From: an uncultured Clostridia bacterium
GTDB taxonomy: Bacteria; Bacillota; Clostridia; Christensenellales; Borkfalkiaceae
Assembly (NCBI GenBank): GCA_947630605.1
Contig: CANRIO010000011.1
Span: 1 to 32,718, forward strand
Direction: 5' to 3'
Length of the DNA: 32,718 bases
The notes under the pieces were generated by a model. The model searched no databases. It was not told the DNA's origin and saw only the letters and a list, made by a program, of their open reading frames with translations. Every line of letters begins with the position of its first letter. Position 1 is the stretch's first letter. Positions 1-7,507 of this stretch are shown in pieces. The position numbers and the translations under genes are program-made.

Positions 1-123
1 GGGGATGGGGCCCGAAATTTTCGCCCCGCCCTTCTGCATCGTCTCGACGATGCGGCTCGCGGCCTGGTCCACGAGTTCGTGGTCGTACGCCGAAAGTTTG
101 ATCCTGATTTTCTGACTTGCCAT
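1..123 (-). CDS. rpsJ: 30S ribosomal protein S10, N-terminal part
   Basis: The reverse strand encodes 41 residues beginning [20 protein letters not shown] and running to ISGPIP at the window edge. This is the highly conserved N-terminus of ribosomal protein S10, which is also the NusB partner in antitermination. The start is fixed by an AAGGAG Shine-Dalgarno site 8 nt upstream. The gene is truncated only by the window. In Firmicutes rpsJ is the first gene of the large S10 ribosomal protein operon, so the rest of that operon probably continues to the left. A long leader and a strong promoter precede it. Identification is near certain from the sequence itself. Confidence 0.97.
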   Translation of the reverse strand, partial: MASQKIRIKLSAYDHELVDQAASRIVETMQKGGAKISGPIP

Positions 124-383
124 TTTTTGCTCCTTCTCTTTATACGAACTTGTTAGTCTGCATCAACGCATCCGTGTGTGTCGAGGCATTCTCATCAAAA
201 AAACACTCGTTTTGCGGTGTTTTCTCGCAAAAGCCTCGGTCCGTCGCAGGAATCTAAGTCCCACATTTGTCAGCGGAAATTATCTGCCGAGGGGCTTTCG
301 TCCTCGATTTTTCAGTAACTTCCCGCATCAACCCTACACGCACGTTTTGCACGTGGCAAATGCCTGTGCATGGAGACACAGCC
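124..383 (-). promoter_or_regulatory. Structured 5' leader of the rpsJ (S10) operon
   Basis: About 260 nt separate the predicted transcription start (near 383) from the rpsJ start codon. No ORF with a ribosome site is seen in this stretch. On the reverse strand several hairpins can be read: CACGT/ACGTG, CGAGG/CCTCG, and near the gene two mutually exclusive ones. The first pairs TTTTGCG (232-226) with CGCAAAA (216-210). The second pairs AAAACAC (223-217) with GTGTTTT (206-200) and runs into three more T. The 5' arm of the second sits in the loop of the first, as in attenuators. An r-protein or antitermination control is plausible but inferred; no known leader family was recognised. Confidence 0.5.
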
Positions 384-389
384 TTGTTT

Positions 390-418
390 ATTTTAGCACG
401 TCGTCAAGTGCGTGTCAA
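390..418 (-). promoter_or_regulatory. Sigma-A type promoter of the rpsJ operon
   Basis: The reverse strand has TTGACA (418-413), a 17-bp spacer and TAAAAT (395-390). This is a near-perfect vegetative promoter facing rpsJ. Transcription would start near 383. Confidence 0.85.
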
Positions 419-517
419 CGATTTGAAGGGTTTATCGGCGAATTTTTTTGGGATTTTTTGTTTTTTTTCGTCGAAAAAACAATTTTTTGGCCGAAAGCGT
501 CTTTTGCCCGCATTTGA

Positions 518-546
518 TTGACAATCCCTTTGGTGCGTGCTAAAAT
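518..546 (+). promoter_or_regulatory. Sigma-A type promoter of the ArsB-like permease gene
   Basis: TTGACA (518-523), a 17-bp spacer and TAAAAT (541-546) form a near-consensus promoter. It excludes the upstream in-frame TTG at 518 as a start codon, because that TTG is part of the -35 box. Confidence 0.85.
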
Positions 547-586
547 TATCGCCGTTGTTTCCCCCGAGGGGGAAAAGAGGATAGAA

Positions 587-1885
587 ATGGCCGCAACGCT
601 TACCATCTTTGCCGTGACATGTCTTTGCATGATCCTTGCCGTACTCTTTGTTCCGAAGATAAAACTCGGCAGGATCCGCATCTCCTCCTTCTGGGTGGTC
701 ACCCTCATCGGGGCGTGCATCCTGCTCGCGAGCGGGCAAGTGAGCCCCAAGGCTGTCGGCTCCGCGCTCATCGCGGACACCGCCGTCAATCCCCTCAAAA
801 TTCTCGCCCTCTTCCTCTCCATGACGGTTCTCTCCGTCTTTTTGGACGAACTCGGCTTCTTTCACTTCTTCGCGAACGTCGTTCTGCGCAAATCGGGCAC
901 GAGCCAGAGGCGGCTCTTCTTCCTCCTCTACCTCACCGTCTCCGCCCTCACCGTGTTCACTTCGAACGACATCATCATCCTCTCCTTCACCCCCTTCATC
1001 TGCTACTTTGCAAAGCATGCGAAGATAAATCCCGTGCCCTATCTCGTCGCGGAATTTACCGCCGCCAACACGTGGAGCATGGCCCTCATCATCGGAAATC
1101 CCACGAACATCTACCTTGCGAGCGCGTTCGGCGTGGACTTTTTCTCCTATGTCGAATACATGATCGCCCCCACCGTGTGCGCGGGCGGGGTCGCCCTGCT
1201 CGTCCTATGGCTTCTCTTCAGAAAGAAACTCTCCGCCCCCATCGAGCGGTGCGAGGAGGTCGTCGGGATGCCCGACAAAGTTTTGCTCGGCGTGGGCATC
1301 GCCCACCTTGCGGCCTGCACCATCCTTCTCGCCGTCGGGCCGTACTTCGGCCTCCCCATGTGGATCGTCGCCCTCTGCGCTGTGGGGAGTCTCTTCCTCT
1401 TCACGGGCATCTATTCTATTATTAAAAGGGAAAGGCCGCGCGTCCTTCTCGGCTGTGTGAAGCGTGCCCCCTACGAGCTCATCCCCTTCGTTCTTTCCAT
1501 GTTCGTCATGGTGGTCGCCCTCGACGAAAAGGGAGTGACGGACGCGATCGCCGCCTTCTTCGGGGGCAGTCTTCCCGTCCTCAAATACGGCCTCTCCTCC
1601 TTCGCCGCCTCCAACCTCGTGAACAACATCCCGATGAGCGTGTTCTTCTCCTCCGTCCTCGAGGGAACGGGGTCGCTCCCCGCCGTGTTTGCGACGGTCA
1701 TCGGATCCAATCTTGGGGCGCTTCTCACCCCCGTGGGCGCGCTGGCGGGGCTCATGTGGAGTTCCATCCTCTCCCGCCACGAAGTCAAGTACGGCTACGG
1801 GAAGTTCGCCCTGTACGGCGCCGCCGTCTCCCTCCCCGCCCTCATGGCCGCCCTCGGCACTTTGCAGCTCGTGATGATCTTATAG
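587..1885 (+). CDS. ArsB/SLC13-superfamily membrane permease
   Basis: This 432-residue integral membrane protein has about ten hydrophobic segments. The segment NTWSMALIIGNPTNIYLA (roughly residues 165-182) carries the GNPTN motif found in the ion-transporter superfamily that includes ArsB arsenite pumps and SLC13 dicarboxylate/sulfate carriers. A second re-entrant-like stretch, SNLVNNIPMSVFFSS, holds the paired Asn-Asn-x-Pro seen in the same fold. The start is the ATG after AAAAGAGG with 6-nt spacing, downstream of the promoter. No arsR, arsC or arsA lies beside it, so arsenite is not a safe substrate call; an anion or carboxylate is equally possible. It is monocistronic, with its own promoter and terminator. 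Confidence 0.85.
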   Translation: MAATLTIFAVTCLCMILAVLFVPKIKLGRIRISSFWVVTLIGACILLASGQVSPKAVGSALIADTAVNPLKILALFLSMTVLSVFLDELGFFHFFANVVLRKSGTSQRRLFFLLYLTVSALTVFTSNDIIILSFTPFICYFAKHAKINPVPYLVAEFTAANTWSMALIIGNPTNIYLASAFGVDFFSYVEYMIAPTVCAGGVALLVLWLLFRKKLSAPIERCEEVVGMPDKVLLGVGIAHLAACTILLAVGPYFGLPMWIVALCAVGSLFLFTGIYSIIKRERPRVLLGCVKRAPYELIPFVLSMFVMVVALDEKGVTDAIAAFFGGSLPVLKYGLSSFAASNLVNNIPMSVFFSSVLEGTGSLPAVFATVIGSNLGALLTPVGALAGLMWSSILSRHEVKYGYGKFALYGAAVSLPALMAALGTLQLVMIL

Positions 1886-1930
1886 CTTTTCAGCTCTTTT
1901 GCCCCACCCATGTCCGAAGGAGACCCCATC

Positions 1931-1970
1931 GCCACCGCGTTCTCAATCGCCCGCGGCGGCTCTTTTTTTT
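1931..1970 (+). terminator. Rho-independent terminator of the permease gene
   Basis: GCCACCGCG (1931-1939) pairs with CGCGGCGGC (1952-1960) with one A-C mismatch. It is followed by TCTTTTTTTT. It lies about 45 nt after the permease stop codon. Confidence 0.75.
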
Positions 1971-1976
1971 AATGAT

Positions 1977-2007
1977 AAAAAACAGCACCGACGCGGGGCG
2001 TCGGTGC
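1977..2007 (-). terminator. Rho-independent terminator of the DUF1295-GH31 unit
   Basis: A perfect 10-bp stem (GCACCGACGC with GCGTCGGTGC) with a 3-nt loop is followed on the reverse strand by TGTTTTTT. It lies 5 nt after the GH31 stop codon. Confidence 0.85.
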
Positions 2008-2012
2008 GGCGG

Positions 2013-4457
2013 TCAGTCTGTTTTTTTGTCCCTTCGGCGGCGTTTGGGAACGGCCTCCAAAAGGCGGCTCTTCACCGCGGAGGGAAGCATGGAGAGGCGC
2101 ACCGCCGAGGTGTATTCGGCGAGCGTCGAGGCGCGGCGGACGATCTGCCAGACGGCCTCCTTGCGGTCGTTGTTGCACTCTGCGCGCGTGAGGATGCGGT
2201 GGGCGGAGCGGATGAGCCGATCGACGGTCGTCGGCTGCGGGAAGGTCGCCTCGATGAGATAGTCCTTCCCCGCCCCGAAGGGAACTTCCACGGCGAGCTC
2301 CTTCGAAAACAGGGGCGCGATCCTCTGCTCCTTTCCGTCGACGAAGAGTTTTACCTCTCCCTCCGGAATGTCGGCAAAGCGCACGAGCAGCGTCCTATTC
2401 GCGGGCACGACGCCCTCATTTCCGCGCGAGGAGATGTGCAGTCTTTGCGCACCCTCTCCCCCTACCATGTCGAAGTCGGTATAGAATTCTTGCACGCCAT
2501 CCTCGGACATGGTATCCTCGTAGAGCGTGTAATGGCCGTCGCCGCAATAGACGCGCACTTCCAGTCTTTCGGGGTTCTTTACCCCGTTCCCCTCGTCTAA
2601 AGAGAGGGGCACGACCGCGCCCGCCTTGGCAAAGACGGGCATCTCGTCGAGGGTGCAAAGGAGGACTTTCTTCTGTCCGCCCGCAGCGATTTCGAAGCGT
2701 TCGCCCGTGAAGACGTCCGTCCAGACGCCCTCGGGAAGATAGAGCTTCACGCGGGCATAGCCGTCCCTGCCGCACTTCTCGGTGACGGGGGCGACGAGGA
2801 GCTCACTGCCGAAATAGTATTCGTTTTCAAAGCGGTAAGCCTCCTCCTCGGCGTTGCGGTAGTAGAGCGGTTCGATGAGCGCAATGCCCTCCGTATGGGT
2901 GCGGCGGGCAGCCGTATAGAGATAGGGAACGAGGCGGTGGCGGAGGCGCAAAAAGTTTGCGGCGATCTCCCCTCTTCCGTTCGAATAGGCGAAGGGCTCC
3001 TTTGTGATCGTCTCCGAGCAGGCACTGTGCAGCCTGCAGATGGGGCTGAACACGCCGAGCTGGATGAAGCGGACGTAGAGTTCGCCGTCCGTCTCGCCCT
3101 GTTGGTGACCGCCGATGTCGTGGCTCCACCACGTGTAGCCGATGTTGGAGGCAGTCGCGGTGAAGGCGGGGAGATATCCGAGCGTCTTCCAAGTGATGAG
3201 GGTGTCCCCCGAGAAGCCGACGGGATAGCGGTGCGACCCGATCCCCGCATAGCGGGAGAGGATGAGAGGATAAGCGTGCGTCCTCTTTGCCTCGAGATAG
3301 TGGTAATGGTTGAGCGCCCAGAGGGGGTCGAGCCCCTCCAGTGCGGACTGCGTCCCCTGCTGCCAATCCACCCACCAAAACTCCACGCCCTCCTCTTCAT
3401 AGGGCCTGTGCAGGATGGCGAAATAGTTGTTGATGAAGGCGGGATCGGAGAAGTCGAACGCGACGGGAAGGAATTTGGAAGGGTCCCGCCCCATTGCCCG
3501 CGACATCTCCTCGTACTGCGCTTCCCACCAGCGCACGCCGCCCGAGGGGTGCAGATTCAACGTGACCTTGAGATCGCGGGCGGACAGCTCCTTCAAAAAG
3601 GCAGCGTGGTCGGGGAAGAGGTGGGTGTTCCAGGTGTAGCCCGTCCAGCCGACATTGTCGGGAGTGACGCCATAGACGCGGGTGTTGCGGCCCGTCGCCT
3701 TGAGCCCACAGTCCTCCTCTACGGAGTAGGAATAGTGCCAGTCCATGTCGATCGTGGCGACCGAGAGCGGGACATGGTATGCCTTGAAGCGCTCGAGAAG
3801 GGTGAGATACTCCCGATCGGAATAGGCGTGATAGCGGCTCCACCAATTCCCGAGGGCATACCGCGGGATCATGGGCGAGGGGCCCGTGAGCATGTAGAGG
3901 GCGCGCACCGCGGCGCGGTAGTCGCTCCCGAAGGCGAAGATGTATTCGTCCGTCCCCTCACCGCATACGGGGTGCACTTCGCCGTCCTCGCCGAGCGTCA
4001 GAGAGGGAGCGTCATCGAAGAGCGCGACGCCGTTTTTCGCACACACGCCCATGCCGAGCTTGATCTTTTCGGGCACTTTGCCATAGGTGTAGACGTCGCC
4101 GTCGCAACCGTCGAGGGTGCGGTAGGTGCCGAGAAGATTCTCCCCGTTGTCGAGCCCGATCTCTTTCCCGCCGAGCTCCACCGCGCAGTCCTCCCGCTTC
4201 TCGCGAAGAAGCAGTTTGCACGCCGAAGTTTCGACGGTGAACGCGTGCTCGTCCTCATGTGTGACGAATTTTGCGGGTACCATGTCGCGGAACCATACCA
4301 CCTGTGTGGCGTCGTCGCGGAATTTTTTCGAGGGGCTCTGCTCGAGGCGGAAGAGCCGTTCGCCGAGGACGGTGACGCGGTAATCCCGCCAGATAAGGAT
4401 GTTCTTCGCGTTTGCCTTCGGGCGGGTCTCGGCGACGAGATAATCGAAAAGACGCAT
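2013..4457 (-). CDS. Glycoside hydrolase family 31 (alpha-glucosidase/alpha-xylosidase type)
   Basis: This 814-residue enzyme should cleave a terminal alpha-glycosidic bond with retention. The GH31 barrel shows the nucleophile motif EFWWVDWQQG with Asp364 and the acid/base motif GFSGDTLITW with Asp418. WSHDIGGHQ also fits the family's substrate pocket. The N-terminal roughly 200 residues are the beta-sandwich domain, and DGHYTLYEDT near residue 650 marks a DUF5110-like C-terminal domain. The last 80 residues are a charged helical tail ending in RRRRDKK, which is not typical of the family. No signal peptide is seen, so it is probably cytoplasmic and acts on imported oligosaccharides. An AGGAGCG site precedes the ATG. 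It is probably cotranscribed with the DUF1295 gene 9 nt upstream. The exact substrate cannot be told. Confidence 0.93.
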   Translation of the reverse strand: MRLFDYLVAETRPKANAKNILIWRDYRVTVLGERLFRLEQSPSKKFRDDATQVVWFRDMVPAKFVTHEDEHAFTVETSACKLLLREKREDCAVELGGKEIGLDNGENLLGTYRTLDGCDGDVYTYGKVPEKIKLGMGVCAKNGVALFDDAPSLTLGEDGEVHPVCGEGTDEYIFAFGSDYRAAVRALYMLTGPSPMIPRYALGNWWSRYHAYSDREYLTLLERFKAYHVPLSVATIDMDWHYSYSVEEDCGLKATGRNTRVYGVTPDNVGWTGYTWNTHLFPDHAAFLKELSARDLKVTLNLHPSGGVRWWEAQYEEMSRAMGRDPSKFLPVAFDFSDPAFINNYFAILHRPYEEEGVEFWWVDWQQGTQSALEGLDPLWALNHYHYLEAKRTHAYPLILSRYAGIGSHRYPVGFSGDTLITWKTLGYLPAFTATASNIGYTWWSHDIGGHQQGETDGELYVRFIQLGVFSPICRLHSACSETITKEPFAYSNGRGEIAANFLRLRHRLVPYLYTAARRTHTEGIALIEPLYYRNAEEEAYRFENEYYFGSELLVAPVTEKCGRDGYARVKLYLPEGVWTDVFTGERFEIAAGGQKKVLLCTLDEMPVFAKAGAVVPLSLDEGNGVKNPERLEVRVYCGDGHYTLYEDTMSEDGVQEFYTDFDMVGGEGAQRLHISSRGNEGVVPANRTLLVRFADIPEGEVKLFVDGKEQRIAPLFSKELAVEVPFGAGKDYLIEATFPQPTTVDRLIRSAHRILTRAECNNDRKEAVWQIVRRASTLAEYTSAVRLSMLPSAVKSRLLEAVPKRRRRDKKTD

Positions 4458-4466
4458 TGTTCGCTC

Positions 4467-5327
4467 CTATTTTTGTTTCTTATAGATGGGGAAAAGCATG
4501 CGGGTGTTTTGCTTATATGCCTCAAAGCCCCGCTTGCGGGATTGGTGCTTGTCCGCGAGCGGGATGCTCACGAAGAGGAAGAGGAGGGTGTTTGCAAACG
4601 CCCCCGCAATGAGGTACCAGCGATGCGGCATGATGCAGACGAAGGCGAGCGCAACGCCCCACCACATCGCGATCTCGCCGAGATAGTTGGGGTGGCGGGA
4701 ATACTTCCAGAGGCCGCTCCTTATAAATCCGCCCATGCCCTTCTTTCTGAAGGCGTGCATCTCGCAATCCGCCGTGCCCTGCATAAGGACGGCGAGGATG
4801 GATACGGCGAAAAAGAGGGCGCTACCCGCATTGAACGCGGGGTTCTCCATAAAGGTGAACACGACGGGAAGCACGCACCCATAGACGACGAGGGTGGGCA
4901 CCATGTGGATGCCCAAAAAGTTGATCATGGGGTAAAATTTTCCCGTCTTTTCCCTGAGCATCCGGTACCGCCAATCCTCGTAGCCCAGCCCGCGGAAGGT
5001 ATACGCCCAATTTGCCGTGAGGCGGATTCCCCATACGAGAACGGCGATAAGCGGCAGGATGTGGACGGCGGAAAGAGGCTCCTCGCGGAGGGAAAAGGCG
5101 AGCACGATGACGATGGGCTGGACGCTCCAATACGGGTCGTAGACAGAGGCATTTTTGAAGATCAGGCTGAAGATAAAGACGAAAACCGTGGCACCCATGT
5201 CCGCGATGAGGAGCTTCAACCAGAAGGAAAGCGGGAGCGCGAGATAGATCCCGACGCCCGCGCCTGCCGCGAACACATAGATGAGAAATACGATGAAAAA
5301 ACTCATCGCCCGAGAGATGTTCTTCAT
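4467..5327 (-). CDS. DUF1295 / steroid 5-alpha-reductase-like membrane protein
   Basis: This protein has 286 residues and six to seven membrane segments. The signature SRHPNYLGEIAMWWG in the C-terminal third is the DUF1295 (PF06966) motif, shared with the C-terminal region of steroid 5-alpha-reductases and isoprenylcysteine methyltransferases. DPYWSVQP in the N-terminal half is also typical of DUF1295. The bacterial members have no settled function; NAD(P)H-dependent lipid reduction is an inference from the superfamily. I chose the ATG giving MKNISRAM because GGGGGAAGG lies directly before it; an in-frame ATG seven codons later is an alternative. It ends 9 nt before the GH31 gene, so the two are probably one transcript, though no metabolic link is obvious. 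Confidence 0.85.
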   Translation of the reverse strand: MKNISRAMSFFIVFLIYVFAAGAGVGIYLALPLSFWLKLLIADMGATVFVFIFSLIFKNASVYDPYWSVQPIVIVLAFSLREEPLSAVHILPLIAVLVWGIRLTANWAYTFRGLGYEDWRYRMLREKTGKFYPMINFLGIHMVPTLVVYGCVLPVVFTFMENPAFNAGSALFFAVSILAVLMQGTADCEMHAFRKKGMGGFIRSGLWKYSRHPNYLGEIAMWWGVALAFVCIMPHRWYLIAGAFANTLLFLFVSIPLADKHQSRKRGFEAYKQNTRMLFPIYKKQK

Positions 5328-5338
5328 ACCTTCCCCCA

Positions 5339-5371
5339 AAATATCAAGAGAGCGGGCATATCCGCCCGCTC
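5339..5371 (-). terminator. Possible weak terminator after the GGGtGRT gene
   Basis: GAGCGGGC and GCCCGCTC form an 8-bp stem with a 6-nt loop, followed on the reverse strand by TCTTGATATTTT. The T-run is poor. Some read-through into the DUF1295-GH31 unit, which has no obvious promoter of its own, is likely. Confidence 0.4.
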
Positions 5372-5383
5372 CCCGTCTGCTGC

Positions 5384-6385
5384 TTACTTTGCCATGCCTT
5401 CCTGGACGGCGACGGCAACGGCGACGGTCGCTCCGACCATCGGGTTGTTGCCCATGCCGATGAGGCCCATCATCTCGACGTGCGCGGGGACGGACGAGGA
5501 ACCGGCGAACTGCGCATCCGAGTGCATTCTGCCCATCGTGTCCGTCATGCCGTAGCTCGAGGGGCCCGCCGCCATGTTGTCGGGATGCAGCGTTCTGCCC
5601 GTGCCGCCGCCCGAGGCGACGGAGAAGTACTTCACGCCGTTTTCCACACACCACTTCTTATAGGTGCCCGCGACGGGGTGCTGGAAGCGCGTGGGGTTGG
5701 TGGAGTTGCCCGTGATGGAGACGCCCACCTTCTCGAGCTTCATGATGGCGACGCCTTCGGGGACGTTGTCCGCGCCGTAGCACTTGACCTTGGAGCGCGG
5801 CCCGTCGGAATAGGCGATCTGATCGGTGACTTTCACCGTCTCGGTGTAGGGGTCGAACACCGTCTCGCAATAGGTGAAGCCGTTGATGCGGGAGATGATC
5901 ATCGCCGCATCCTTGCCGAGACCGTTCAAAATGACGCGGAGAGGGTTTTTACGCACCTTGTTCGCATTCATCGCAATGGAGATGGCGCCCTCTGCGGCCG
6001 CGAAGCTCTCGTGTCCCGCGAGGAAGCAGAAGCATTCCGTCTCCTCGGAGAGGAGCATCTTGCCCAAATTCCCGTGGCCCCTGCCGACCTGTCTGTTCTC
6101 GGCGACGGAGCCGGGGATGCAGAAGGATTGCAGGCCGATGCCGATGGCTTCCGCCGCATCCGCCGCCTTCTTGCAGCCCTTCTTGATGGCGATGGCCGCG
6201 CCGACGGTGTATGCCCAGACCGCATTCTCGAAGCAGATGGGCTGCGTGCCGCGCACGATCTTATCGCAATCTACGCCCTTGGAAAGGCAGATATCTCTGC
6301 ATTCCTCGACGGAGGAAATGCCGTATTCCTTCAAAACAGAGTTGATCTTGTCGATCCTTCTCTCATATCCTTCAAACAGAGCCAT
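5384..6385 (-). CDS. GGGtGRT family protein
   Basis: This 333-residue soluble protein contains the family-defining heptapeptide GGGTGRT at residues 259-265, in the context VASGGGTGRTLHPDNMAAGP. Glycine/alanine-rich stretches and the C-terminal segment MGNNPMVGATVAVAVAVQEG are consistent with a full-length member. The biochemical role of the family is, as far as I know, not established. It follows the NifU-like gene by 11 nt and has its own GGAGGTGC ribosome site, so the two are cotranscribed. The pairing suggests a job in Fe-S cluster assembly or in a process that needs an Fe-S scaffold. There are no membrane segments or export signal. Confidence 0.9.
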   Translation of the reverse strand: MALFEGYERRIDKINSVLKEYGISSVEECRDICLSKGVDCDKIVRGTQPICFENAVWAYTVGAAIAIKKGCKKAADAAEAIGIGLQSFCIPGSVAENRQVGRGHGNLGKMLLSEETECFCFLAGHESFAAAEGAISIAMNANKVRKNPLRVILNGLGKDAAMIISRINGFTYCETVFDPYTETVKVTDQIAYSDGPRSKVKCYGADNVPEGVAIMKLEKVGVSITGNSTNPTRFQHPVAGTYKKWCVENGVKYFSVASGGGTGRTLHPDNMAAGPSSYGMTDTMGRMHSDAQFAGSSSVPAHVEMMGLIGMGNNPMVGATVAVAVAVQEGMAK

Positions 6386-6396
6386 TCTGCACCTCC

Positions 6397-7098
6397 TTAT
6401 TCCTTGCGGGGGTCGATGTATTTGACCGCACCCTGATCTTCGGCAAATCTACCGTAGTGTCCCAACGCCTTCTCCCAAGCCTCGTTGGGGGTAAGGCCCT
6501 TCTTGATGAAGTCGGTCATCTTGCCGAGGGAGACAAATTCGTACCCGATGACTTGGCTATCTTTGTCGAGTGCGAGGCGGGTGACATACCCCTCCGCCAT
6601 CTCGAGATAGCGCACGCCCTTCGCCGCGGTCCCGTACATGGTACCCACCTGCGAGCGAAGGCCCTTTCCAAGGTCCTCGAGTCCCGCACCGATGACAAGG
6701 CCGTCGTCCGAGAACGCGGACTGCGTTCTGCCGTACACGATCTGAAGGAACAGTTCGCGCATGGCGGTGTTGATGGCGTCGCAGACAAGGTCGGTGTTGA
6801 GAGCTTCCAAAATGGTCTTGTGGGGAAGAATTTCCGCCGCCATAGCAGCGGAATGGGTCATGCCCGAGCAGCCGATCGTTTCGACGAGGGCCTCCTGGAT
6901 GACGCCGCCCTTCACATTGAGGGTGAGCTTGCAGGCGCCCTGCTGCGGGGCACACCAACCCACACCGTGGGTGAAGCCGTTGATGTCCGTGATCTGCTTT
7001 GCGCACACCCACTTGCCCTCTTCGGGGATGGGAGCGGGGTCGTGACGGGGCCCCTTCGCAACGCAACACATGTTTTCCACTTCGCGTGAATATTGCAT
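6397..7098 (-). CDS. NifU/IscU-like iron-sulfur cluster scaffold protein
   Basis: This protein has 233 residues. GACKLTLNVKGGVIQEA (Cys56) and ETIGCSGMTHSAAMAAEIL (Cys77) match the first two cluster-ligand regions of the IscU/NifU N-terminal domain (PF01592). The third IscU cysteine region is replaced by GRTQSAFSDDG, which has no Cys. Extra cysteines lie at 11-12, 32, 49 and 106. The roughly 90-residue C-terminal part (LGKMTDFIKKGLTPNEAWEKALGHYGRF) is beyond the core scaffold. I start at MQYSREVENM because GGAGG lies 8 nt upstream. The in-frame ATG 16 codons earlier would sit on the transcription start. It is the first gene of a two-gene unit with the GGGtGRT gene. Confidence 0.85.
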   Translation of the reverse strand: MQYSREVENMCCVAKGPRHDPAPIPEEGKWVCAKQITDINGFTHGVGWCAPQQGACKLTLNVKGGVIQEALVETIGCSGMTHSAAMAAEILPHKTILEALNTDLVCDAINTAMRELFLQIVYGRTQSAFSDDGLVIGAGLEDLGKGLRSQVGTMYGTAAKGVRYLEMAEGYVTRLALDKDSQVIGYEFVSLGKMTDFIKKGLTPNEAWEKALGHYGRFAEDQGAVKYIDPRKE

Positions 7099-7147
7099 TT
7101 GAAAATCCTCCGATTGCCTTTTCCCTATGGGAAACATTTTCTGCATT

Positions 7148-7176
7148 ATTTTACCATATCCCTTTCAAAAATACAA
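7148..7176 (-). promoter_or_regulatory. Promoter of the NifU-like/GGGtGRT unit
   Basis: The reverse strand reads TTGTAT (7176-7171), a 17-bp spacer and TAAAAT (7153-7148). The start of transcription falls near 7141, giving a leader of about 45 nt with the GGAGG site. Confidence 0.7.
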
Positions 7177-7242
7177 GGATTTAACGAAATTTTTACAGGG
7201 AATTTGATGGGGAAATGGTAAGCGCGTCACGTCCATTCTAAA

Positions 7243-7336
7243 ATTCGTCATTCCGAGCCCTGTCGAGGAATCACCTTATTCTTAAAATGTGGTGATGCTT
7301 CGACACGCGCGTACCGCGCGGCTCAGCATGACGAAT
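7243..7336. repeat. Dispersed palindromic intergenic repeat
   Basis: ATTCGTCAT (7243-7251) and ATGACGAAT (7328-7336) are perfect inverted ends. The inside holds the GATGCTTCGACA...GGCTCAGCATGACG module that recurs near 10080, 10580, 15100-15410 and, in a GATCC variant, 25220. The stretch from here to the DUF2971 gene also holds a CCCCTCCCCGAGGAGGGG hairpin. No coding potential is supported here. Confidence 0.7.
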
Positions 7337-7398
7337 AGGACACCCCCACCCCCTTTGATTCCCCTCCCCGAGGAGGGGGTTTCGCTCATTTCTCGCGT

Positions 7399-7445
7399 AA
7401 AACAAGACCGCCGAAGACGGACATGGTATCCCCCTCGGCGGTCTT
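7399..7445 (-). terminator. Terminator of the LRR lipoprotein-DUF2971 unit
   Basis: An 11-bp perfect stem (AAGACCGCCGA with TCGGCGGTCTT) closes a 20-nt loop and is followed on the reverse strand by GTTTTAC. It lies about 60 nt after the DUF2971 stop codon. The same hairpin with nearly the same loop ends the second LRR lipoprotein gene at 14881. Confidence 0.7.
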
Positions 7446-7507
7446 CGTATCTCGCATATCCGCATTCGAAGCAAAGGAGAGCAGATCCCCGATCTCTTTC
7501 GATCGAT

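Noticed and set aside
518-586. Upstream TTG start for the ArsB-like permease
   Set aside because: The TTG is the -35 hexamer of the gene's own promoter, so it would not be in the transcript.
587-1885. Naming the permease arsB
   Set aside because: The fold is shared by several anion carriers and no ars gene accompanies it.
2895-5555. 886-codon open frame on the plus strand opposite GH31 and DUF1295
   Set aside because: It is an antisense shadow caused by GC-rich codon bias. The opposite strand holds clear GH31 and DUF1295 motifs, and the antisense product shows no recognisable domain.
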